From contig NZQU01000093.1 of NCBI GenBank assembly GCA_002696025.1, positions 1 through 5,893 on the forward strand: a stretch of 5,893 nt of DNA, given 5' to 3'. Numbering within the stretch: position 1 is the stretch's first letter; every line of letters begins with the position of its first letter. Below the pieces are notes generated by a model that worked only from the letters and a program-made list of their open reading frames with translations, was not told the origin of the DNA and did no database searches. Below, one piece after another: positions 1 to 5,893 of this stretch. Position numbers and translations under genes: made by a program. Origin of the DNA: Crocinitomicaceae bacterium. Its GTDB lineage: Bacteria; Bacteroidota; Bacteroidia; Flavobacteriales_D; Crocinitomicaceae.

Positions 1-20
1 AAGAGACAAATATAAGATAT

Positions 21-464
21 CTAAAAAAATAAACGCCCATTTACCCACCCTGAATCAAGATGAGCATTCTTTTTTTGGTAAAAATTTAAAGCGGGCTCGT
101 TCCAATCTAATATTTGCCAATCCATTCTTTTAACTTTCCAGCGTTTTGCTGTTGCTACAACCTCATCAAATAACAAGCCTCCGACTCCATCTTTTCTATA
201 TTCGGGAAGCACGAATAAATCTTCTAAATACAAACTTTTTCCTTTCCAAGTAGAATAAGAAACATAATACAATGCAAAAGCAATTATTGAATTGTTCTTC
301 TCAGCAACATACGCATAGCATATTTTATCTTCAAATAGATCTTTGGCTATTTGTGAAGGAGTATTAATGACTTCATTCGGGGCCTTTTCATAAACAGCCA
401 ATGCTTTTACTAAGTCATAAATAGACTGCTCATCCCCTAAACTTGCTTCTCTAATTTTTATCAT
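21..464 (-). CDS. GNAT-family N-acetyltransferase, spermidine/spermine (diamine) acetyltransferase-like
   Basis: This is a predicted cytoplasmic acetyl-CoA-dependent N-acetyltransferase of 147 residues. It has the GNAT order: N-terminal strand and helix with ALAVYE (21-26), strand FALYYVSYSTWKG (63-75), LYLEDLFVLPEYR (78-90), the CoA pyrophosphate loop R90-x-x-G93-x-G95, and WNEPALNFY (121-129). These match human SSAT1 in order and at a constant offset of 11: E81 aligns with SSAT Glu92 (proposed base), R90 with Arg101 and Y129 with Tyr140 (proposed acid). Substrate is uncertain: polyamines, thialysine or another small amine are possible, since bacterial members are poorly characterised. The ATG start overlaps the sprA stop, and the protein aligns from its first residues, so this start is favoured. 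The C-terminus is short: it ends at GRLFF, where SSAT continues for about 13 more residues. The stop lies directly after a run of seven T on the coding strand, so a frameshift or a natural truncation are both possible. There is no signal peptide or membrane segment. Confidence 0.88.
   Translation of the reverse strand: MIKIREASLGDEQSIYDLVKALAVYEKAPNEVINTPSQIAKDLFEDKICYAYVAEKNNSIIAFALYYVSYSTWKGKSLYLEDLFVLPEYRKDGVGGLLFDEVVATAKRWKVKRMDWQILDWNEPALNFYQKKNAHLDSGWVNGRLFF
461..464 (-). promoter_or_regulatory. ATGA stop/start overlap joining sprA and the GNAT gene
   Basis: On the minus strand the acetyltransferase ATG (464-462) and the sprA TGA (463-461) share two bases. Such 4-base overlaps normally mark genes in one transcription unit whose translation is coupled by terminating ribosomes restarting. 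No promoter for the second gene can be separated from the sprA coding sequence. The overlap is seen directly; coupling is inferred. Confidence 0.85.
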
Positions 465-3400
465 TGTACCCCTGCTAAATTAAACCTTAAACGAAGGCCA
501 GTACTTAAATTACCAGTAGGATAAGCAGTTGCAATTTTTGGCGTGTTGATTACCTGGTCATAATAAAACTGAATGGTAAGGTTTTTAGATAAATTATAGT
601 CAGCAGAAGCTTTAACAGAAACAACTTTTTGTCCTGCTGTTGCTTGATTGGTACTTTCAACTATTTTTCTAATAACTGTTACATTATCACGAAAAGAAAA
701 ATCAAGCCTTACATTAACAGCACTTGCAGGAACTTTATCAAAAGGAAGCTTCACTTTTGCAAACTTATATCCAGAACCAATCACAATTTCACTACCTAAA
801 ATCTCTGTAACTTGATTGTTATTCAAAGATAAAGTTGCACTTCTGTCTTTTTTGTACTCAAACTTTGTGATCAATCCCTGCTTATTTATAATCCAAGTGG
901 CATCAAATCCAATTAAAGGTGAAAAACGCTCTGTTATGACTACATTTTGTATCTGCATACCAGAAATAAAATTATTGTTAATGTCTTGAGCAATTGCATG
1001 TCCATTTTGATCAAATTCAGCATTTAGATTTGTTTGCATACCGTTTATACCTATTGTTGATGAATAACCATGTCTAACAACAAAATTTCTAACAAACTTT
1101 CTTGCAAAAGGGAACTTTGTAAGTCCATTGTAGTTTATTGTCCAGTTTGGTAAAGGCGTGTTTTTAACAGGATTTATGGTTCTGTCATTTACAGGACTAC
1201 TTGTGTAAGCGGTTAGAAATGAGCCCATTACAACATCTTGTTGACTTGAAGAATATCCCGAATAAAAACCAGATGGCAATAAATTTGCATTTGGATTTTG
1301 CCCCCCTATAAGAACAGATACGTTTTCTCGATTAGCCAAAAGATTGGTAAATGTTTGAGATTGATAATCTGCACCAAGCATATCAAAAGCAGAACCAATT
1401 GAAAGGGTAGAATATGTCAATGTTGCTGTTTCAACACGACTCTGACTTTCAAAATTTTGATTTGTTGAACTCCATCGATAAAATTCACTTGAGTTGGTCG
1501 AATAATTTCTATTTAAAGTAAGCTCAACTACAAAATCCTTAAACGGTTGAAGGTTGGCACGCATATTTAAGTTATTCGACTGGGTTATCGTATAATTAGT
1601 ATTTAAGTTTTCATTTTGAACAAGCCAGTCTCTAGATGCACTTTCTGTAGCTATATTATACCCATTTTCTCTCCCCCAAATATCATATGACTGACGACCA
1701 AAAGCAAATCCTGCCAAATCAAAAGAAGATCCATTCATACCTAAAACTCTTGACTCTTGATTATACCCAGGCAGCAATGTTCCATTTGTCACAGCATAAG
1801 TACCCGAAACATTTCTAACAGTCATTAGCATTCTTGCAAAGAAGCCAACCACAGGATTAACCTTTCCTTTCCTTTTCTTTTCTCTCGCAAGTTTTCTAGC
1901 CTCTCTTTTCTTTTTTCTTTCGTACTTTTTCTTTGTTTTTTCAAGTTGCTTTTTAAGCTCAGCAAGCTTGATTTTAGACTCTTTATCTCTTTTTCCTTTC
2001 AAAGATTTAATTGATGCCTCCAATTCTTTTATTTTCTTTTCAAGAGCTTTTATTTTTGGGTTAACTTTTCCTTTGTTTGCTTTAGTATTGCTTGGCTTAG
2101 AACCTCTTCCCCTCATATCTTTTCTTCCAGTTCTTCCTTTTCTTCCTCCTGAAATCACCTTCTTCAAGAAAGGCACTTTGTTATAAAGATTTGTAAAATT
2201 TGCCTGAGCAGTCATGTTAATTTTACGACTATTTTGAATGGTATTACCAAATTCTGTTTGACCTAACGGGGCTCTTTGCCAATTATACGTCCCTGAATAT
2301 TTCGCATTGGCACTCATCCAGTCAGTTAAAGGGAATTTATTTAGCGGAAGTGTTACATTAAGACTGTAATTATGAGTGTAGTCCATAGTTCTTCCAAATG
2401 TTGACATTTGAGACCGAACAGAATCTCTAAACTCATTAAACCCTTCTGGATCGAGCCTTCTATCAACTCTATGATTGCCCTCTTCAAAAATCGCCCGATT
2501 TGTGGCGGAAAAACTCGCCTTAATATTTTTAGTTAAATCATAGCCTATCTCGTAGTTTCTATCCCAATCAAATTTCTTTAAAAAAATAGGGGCGAACTCA
2601 TAATTAGGAACCAAATTATTTCTTACTTGTCGTTCATTATATATTCTAGATAAATCATTTTTAAAAGTGAGATTTTTAGGCATTAAAAACAAGTTGAAAT
2701 CTTTAACCAACTTTAACCATTTTGATTTTTGAACAGGCTTCCATTTTTTGAATGGTTGGAAGGGTTTTGATGAAAAAGTGTAATTGTAATTAAGTGCTCC
2801 AGTCCATGTTTTGGTTTTATCAAAATTCACATTAAAATCTCTATGGAGATTTTCTGTATATGCATAAGATGCTGACCAATTTGAAATACGCCAAAAAGCA
2901 GGCTTAGAACCAGCTTTTGCTTCTTTTCTAACATTAGAAAAATTAAAGGACTTTCTTTCTGTAAAATCTTGCCCATTTTTAGCCTTTTCCTTACGTTCTG
3001 CTGGGGCATAATCTGAAAGTTTTATATCGGGATTGAACGGGTCGAACTCAGGATTAATAACTCCCAATGAATATGAATAAAAGAAAGGTAAAGACATTCG
3101 AGCTTGCTTTCCAAAAAACTGACCAAGCTGAACATTCGCATTCATATCAAACCCAATTTGTTCATTTCTTTGGCGCTCTTGGACACTACTCTCAACACTT
3201 CCCCAGTTAATCCCAGAATAATTCCCTGACATGGAAACAGTAGCAAAATCAGCCATCTGCACCTGCATTTGAGCAATAGCAGCAGAACCTCCCTCACTAA
3301 CAAAATCTGTTAGCCTTAACTCATTAATCCAAACAATAGCACACTCAGGTGTCCCAGCATCGGGCCAGGGATTATCAGGGTTATTTTTCAAAGGATTCCT

Positions 3401-5893
3401 AACACCAACCATAATGGTCTTTATCCCTTGTAAGTTCGGACTTCCTTTTACCTTAATTAAACGTTCTGGATTTTTAGGGTCTACGCTAGTGAATTCTGTA
3501 ACATATGAAAATCCTGTTAAGCCTTGTTCAATATTTTTATTTCTAAGTTTTTTCAAATCTAAAAGATCATCAAAAACAATCTCAACATTATTGCTTTCTG
3601 GCCATATATCATCCGGTGAGGTTGACCCCCACTGAGTCACATCTAATGGCAGTTCATATTCATAATAATTTTCAACAAAGTCTGTCCCCAAACGAACAAA
3701 TAAAGTAATGTCTTTATTATCTAAAGGAAGCTCTGGCAAAACCTCTTCAGCATGAACAAACATTTTAAGTTTTTTATAGGTTCTGACATCAAACTGAACG
3801 TTTTTATAAGCTGCTCTTGCATCTCCATCTTGAAGACCACATACTTCTAGAGATAATGATTGCTCATTAAGCTGACGCTGAAATGTTTGAGACGGATCAA
3901 CCTCTCTTAAAATACCAGGAGGCACTTCATATTTAACTGGTTCTCGTTGATCGTTTTCTTCAACATTAACGGCGCCAATATTAAAGGTTGTTAAATTTGG
4001 GTCAACCTGAACACTTAATCCAGGACTTGTTAAATCATCAAAATATCTTCTCCATTCACCCCTTATTAGTTCCAATCGAGCAAATCGTAATACAACCTCT
4101 TCATCGAAATCATTTAAAAACATTCGCATAAATCGTATGGATCTAAAATCCTGAATTCCATTCACCTTTTTTTGGTATTCTCTAATGGGAACTTTAAACT
4201 GATACCATTCTTCTGTTTTATTCCCATTTTGATAAACTTGTTTATTGGTGATATAGTTTTTTCCAACCTGCATGTCATTGGGACGAAGGCTAATTCGATA
4301 CTGAAAATAACTTTCAGTTTCCGACAGGTTATTGTCCTGGTTTATATCTTCTATATCTGGGGCATTTGTACCTTGAGTAGGATATCCATCTGCATTTGCC
4401 GTGTCCGACATTTCAGTGGTCGGAGAGTTTCCCTCCATTCCATTGTATTTTTTATACCGTGTTAAAATATCAAGCTGATCCGAATCATAATTGTCATCTA
4501 AATAATAATTATAATCATCTCCTGATGGGTCAGCCACCATTCTGGCTTTAACATCAGGCAACAAGTTGGGATTGTTTTGAACCCAAGAAACATAATCTGC
4601 AAACCAAATCTGCTCATCCGCATTGTTCCAACCGTCCAATCCTATATCTTGATTTAATCTCGAGTCTGGATCCGTATCAAAAGCATTAACAACAACCTGC
4701 TCTGTTGATATTCGAGCCCAATCAGTTGTATCAAGATTGTCAGTAACAGGAACTCCTGTTGAAGGCAGACCATTTTCATAACTCTTTCTTGAATCAGGCA
4801 AGATGTCTTCAGAAATATTTCCTAAATTAAAGTACAAATCACCACCATTGTGCATAGAGTTTGTATCCACATTTTCAGCGTCATCATTAAATGGATTTAA
4901 TATCCAAAACTGGATAAATTCAATATTGGTTAACTCAAAGTCATTTGTGGTTAAGGCCCTCATAATGCCGCCCCAACGCTCTGTTGGGTTAGTAAATGTT
5001 CCATCATCATTCATATTTGATGATTTCTCATAATTATACATTCCTCTTTCTTTTGGGTAATAAGCCAAATCGAGTACTGATATATTGGGTATGGCTCCAA
5101 TGCCCTGTTGTAGATTAGGGAATACATCTGTTTGATTCACCAACCTCATTCTACTATCTGCAAGCATTTGAGGATTTTGAGCAATATGTTGAGGCGTTAA
5201 TGAATTGCTTTGATAAAAAACAGGGTCAATAAGATACCAAGACGTTTTTGCTCTTCCATATCCAGCTGAAAGATCTTTATTTGTTGCTTCTGGAAACATT
5301 GATGGCTGACCTTGAGGAATTGATGCCAAACGCCAAGAAGTAATTGATTTTAAATCAATAGAGCTTTGAGAAGCTTCGAAGTCATCAACATAAGATGTTC
5401 CTTCTTTATTTATCGCTCGAGGTTGTCCAGGGATTAAATGTGCCACTTCACCAGTAAATGAAATCATTGACTTTTGATTTGTAGATATTACAGGTAACAA
5501 ATCCACTAATTTGGTTAAAAATGGAACCTCAACATTAAAAGCAAGATCTGCTCCTATTATATTATTTTTAAAGGGTTCACTACCAAAATCTACTTTTTGA
5601 GTAACTGGACGCTCCATCATTCTTATCCATGTTGCACCAACATTGAACTTATCACTAAATCGATAACTATACCGCCCTCCAATCATGGATCTGGCCTGAA
5701 AGCCAAAAACAGAATTGCTTTCTATTGAGATTTTTATAGGCGTATTTGATTCTAAAATCCCTGAATTCAATATTTTAACACGCCCTAGATTATAGTCAAC
5801 AGTATAATCAACACCTTCGGTTAGCTTAATTCCACCTGCTGTAACAGAAACTGCTCCTTCAGGTACATTTAATGCATTTAATGGGATGTCAGA
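461..5893 (-). CDS. sprA: SprA/Sov, T9SS outer-membrane translocon (C-terminal 1,810 residues; 5' end outside window)
   Basis: This is the very large outer-membrane beta-barrel through which T9SS cargo leaves the periplasm; in Flavobacterium it is also needed for gliding. The family is about 2,400-2,500 residues, so roughly 600 N-terminal residues are missing. The frame stays open to 5893; the TTG at 5770-5768 is internal, not a start, because the upstream codons continue a SprA-type repeat (EGVDYTVDYNLGRVKIL). Family-like blocks, numbered from the first codon in the window: EFIQFWILNPF (about 325), WFADYVSW (about 431), the DINQDNNLSETE loop (516-527), CGLQDGDARAAYKN (from 685), WINELRLTDF (from about 854), ADFATVSMSG (about 880), NPEFDPFNPDI (about 950), NGTLLPGY, LPNWTINYNGL, FSPLIGFDATW and EYKKDRSATLSLNNNQ near the C-terminus. 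Much of the rest is alternating-residue beta-strand sequence ending in LRLRFNLAGVQ. Oddities are a 101-residue basic insert at 1244-1344 and only two cysteines (685, 851). The stop overlaps the next gene. The family call is from remembered sequence, not a search. Confidence 0.96.
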   Translation of the reverse strand, partial: SDIPLNALNVPEGAVSVTAGGIKLTEGVDYTVDYNLGRVKILNSGILESNTPIKISIESNSVFGFQARSMIGGRYSYRFSDKFNVGATWIRMMERPVTQKVDFGSEPFKNNIIGADLAFNVEVPFLTKLVDLLPVISTNQKSMISFTGEVAHLIPGQPRAINKEGTSYVDDFEASQSSIDLKSITSWRLASIPQGQPSMFPEATNKDLSAGYGRAKTSWYLIDPVFYQSNSLTPQHIAQNPQMLADSRMRLVNQTDVFPNLQQGIGAIPNISVLDLAYYPKERGMYNYEKSSNMNDDGTFTNPTERWGGIMRALTTNDFELTNIEFIQFWILNPFNDDAENVDTNSMHNGGDLYFNLGNISEDILPDSRKSYENGLPSTGVPVTDNLDTTDWARISTEQVVVNAFDTDPDSRLNQDIGLDGWNNADEQIWFADYVSWVQNNPNLLPDVKARMVADPSGDDYNYYLDDNYDSDQLDILTRYKKYNGMEGNSPTTEMSDTANADGYPTQGTNAPDIEDINQDNNLSETESYFQYRISLRPNDMQVGKNYITNKQVYQNGNKTEEWYQFKVPIREYQKKVNGIQDFRSIRFMRMFLNDFDEEVVLRFARLELIRGEWRRYFDDLTSPGLSVQVDPNLTTFNIGAVNVEENDQREPVKYEVPPGILREVDPSQTFQRQLNEQSLSLEVCGLQDGDARAAYKNVQFDVRTYKKLKMFVHAEEVLPELPLDNKDITLFVRLGTDFVENYYEYELPLDVTQWGSTSPDDIWPESNNVEIVFDDLLDLKKLRNKNIEQGLTGFSYVTEFTSVDPKNPERLIKVKGSPNLQGIKTIMVGVRNPLKNNPDNPWPDAGTPECAIVWINELRLTDFVSEGGSAAIAQMQVQMADFATVSMSGNYSGINWGSVESSVQERQRNEQIGFDMNANVQLGQFFGKQARMSLPFFYSYSLGVINPEFDPFNPDIKLSDYAPAERKEKAKNGQDFTERKSFNFSNVRKEAKAGSKPAFWRISNWSASYAYTENLHRDFNVNFDKTKTWTGALNYNYTFSSKPFQPFKKWKPVQKSKWLKLVKDFNLFLMPKNLTFKNDLSRIYNERQVRNNLVPNYEFAPIFLKKFDWDRNYEIGYDLTKNIKASFSATNRAIFEEGNHRVDRRLDPEGFNEFRDSVRSQMSTFGRTMDYTHNYSLNVTLPLNKFPLTDWMSANAKYSGTYNWQRAPLGQTEFGNTIQNSRKINMTAQANFTNLYNKVPFLKKVISGGRKGRTGRKDMRGRGSKPSNTKANKGKVNPKIKALEKKIKELEASIKSLKGKRDKESKIKLAELKKQLEKTKKKYERKKKREARKLAREKKRKGKVNPVVGFFARMLMTVRNVSGTYAVTNGTLLPGYNQESRVLGMNGSSFDLAGFAFGRQSYDIWGRENGYNIATESASRDWLVQNENLNTNYTITQSNNLNMRANLQPFKDFVVELTLNRNYSTNSSEFYRWSSTNQNFESQSRVETATLTYSTLSIGSAFDMLGADYQSQTFTNLLANRENVSVLIGGQNPNANLLPSGFYSGYSSSQQDVVMGSFLTAYTSSPVNDRTINPVKNTPLPNWTINYNGLTKFPFARKFVRNFVVRHGYSSTIGINGMQTNLNAEFDQNGHAIAQDINNNFISGMQIQNVVITERFSPLIGFDATWIINKQGLITKFEYKKDRSATLSLNNNQVTEILGSEIVIGSGYKFAKVKLPFDKVPASAVNVRLDFSFRDNVTVIRKIVESTNQATAGQKVVSVKASADYNLSKNLTIQFYYDQVINTPKIATAYPTGNLSTGLRLRFNLAGVQ
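469..473 (-). promoter_or_regulatory. Possible weak Shine-Dalgarno for the GNAT gene
   Basis: The coding strand reads AGGGG, then TACA, then the ATG. This is a partial purine-rich match with a short 4-base spacer, lying inside the last codons of sprA. Bacteroidota rely little on Shine-Dalgarno pairing, and these bases also encode Ala-Gly-Val, so the site may be coincidental. Restart after the overlapping stop is an adequate explanation for initiation without it. Confidence 0.3.
1853..1870 (-). repeat. Direct repeat copy B encoding KGKVNP (downstream edge of the basic insert)
   Basis: This 18-base copy matches the one at 2057-2074 at 15 of 18 positions. All three differences are synonymous, so both encode Lys-Gly-Lys-Val-Asn-Pro in the same frame. 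It sits where the basic segment ends and the next predicted barrel strand begins. See copy A for the partner. Confidence 0.75.
1862..2164 (-). other. Highly basic, coiled-coil-like insert within SprA (fragment residues 1244-1344)
   Basis: About 101 residues between the strand ending NKVPFLKK and the strand beginning ARMLMTVRNV contain about 32 Lys and 11 Arg against about 11 acidic residues. The first 30 residues are Gly/Arg/Lys-rich and look disordered. Then Ile and Leu alternate with 3-4-3-4-3 spacing over residues 1281-1298 (codons 2053-2000), a good heptad register. A GKRD turn follows, then a second Leu-containing, very Lys/Arg-rich helix. This could fold as a helical hairpin or as one long charged helix. 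Short turns such as NKFPLTDW two strands earlier suggest, by alternation, that the insert is on the periplasmic side. A charged linker of variable length here may be common in the family, so novelty is unproven. Confidence 0.75.
2057..2074 (-). repeat. Direct repeat copy A encoding KGKVNP (upstream edge of the helical core)
   Basis: This copy lies just before the heptad-patterned helix in SprA. The distance to copy B is 204 bases (68 codons), so loss or gain of one unit would keep the reading frame. The shared core on the plus strand is TTAAC, one variable base, then TTTCCTTT. The repeat is seen directly; duplication or recombination as its origin is inference. Confidence 0.75.
4313..4348 (-). 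other. EF-hand-like acidic loop in SprA (fragment residues 516-527)
   Basis: The residues are D-I-N-Q-D-N-N-L-S-E-T-E, with Asp1, Asn3, Asp5 and Glu12 at the positions that bind calcium in EF-hand and dockerin-type loops. It lies just before the SYFQYRISL strand, in the large soluble part ahead of the main barrel-like sequence. The loop sequence is seen directly; calcium binding is inference. Confidence 0.45.
4613..4648 (-). other. Second EF-hand-like acidic loop in SprA (fragment residues 416-427)
   Basis: The residues are D-I-G-L-D-G-W-N-N-A-D-E, again with acidic residues at loop positions 1, 5 and 12 and Gly at 6, as in dockerin-like calcium loops. Position 3 is Gly rather than Asp/Asn, so the match is weaker than in the loop at 516-527. 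Binding is inference. Confidence 0.35.

Noticed and set aside
1..20. Terminator or start of another gene beyond the acetyltransferase
   Set aside because: Only 20 AT-rich bases remain and they contain no hairpin or recognisable signal.
1968..2186. Plus-strand 72-codon frame with hydrophobic, membrane-like sequence
   Set aside because: It is the antisense of the Lys/Glu-rich insert of SprA; complementing AAG/AAA/GAA codons yields Phe/Leu/Ser, which mimics a membrane protein.
2827..3009. Minus-strand 60-codon frame inside sprA
   Set aside because: It lies in an alternative frame on the same strand over well-supported SprA codons, and shows no recognisable family.
3414..3635. Plus-strand 73-codon frame
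   Set aside because: It is antisense to SprA-conserved sequence and has no recognisable motif or ribosome binding site.
4172..4465. Plus-strand 97-codon frame with hydrophobic and Cys-rich stretches
   Set aside because: It is antisense to the conserved SYFQYRISL and EF-hand-like region of SprA; its hydrophobicity follows from the complement.
4803..5033. Plus-strand 76-codon frame
   Set aside because: It is antisense to the EFIQFWILNPF region of SprA with no independent support.
5768..5770. TTG as the start codon of the large gene
   Set aside because: The frame is open for 41 further codons to the window edge, and those codons encode a SprA-like repeat (EGVDYTVDYNLGRVKIL) running straight through the TTG. 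It is an internal Leu codon.

Overview
The window is a short, AT-rich piece of a Bacteroidota chromosome. The evidence is the large minus-strand gene, which is recognisably SprA/Sov, the outer-membrane translocon of the type IX secretion system (T9SS). This gene family is essentially confined to that phylum. Many internal blocks match the SprA family as I remember it. The genus cannot be fixed from the sequence alone.

Layout, read in the direction of transcription (minus strand, right to left): the window opens inside sprA. Its frame is open to the right edge (5893), and about 600 N-terminal residues, the start codon and the promoter lie outside. The visible part is 1,810 codons plus stop and runs to 461. 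The sprA stop overlaps the start of a second gene in an ATGA junction (464-461). That gene is a 147-residue GNAT acetyltransferase (464-21) resembling spermidine/spermine (diamine) N-acetyltransferases. Only 20 bases follow it, and no terminator is visible. There are no RNA genes, mobile elements, CRISPR arrays or non-coding stretches of any size; the plus strand carries only shadow frames.

Function: SprA forms the giant single-chain beta-barrel through which folded T9SS cargo (adhesins, gliding proteins, secreted enzymes) crosses the outer membrane. The acetyltransferase is a cytoplasmic metabolic enzyme. It is probably co-transcribed and translationally coupled to sprA, but nothing in the sequence gives it a secretion role.

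The most distinctive local structure is a strongly basic segment of about 100 residues with heptad-like Ile/Leu spacing, inserted between two barrel strands of SprA. Its predicted helical core is bracketed by two in-frame copies of the hexapeptide KGKVNP, 204 bases apart. I see no evidence of a wholly new multi-gene system. The interest lies in variation on a known secretion channel and in its linkage to a GNAT gene.
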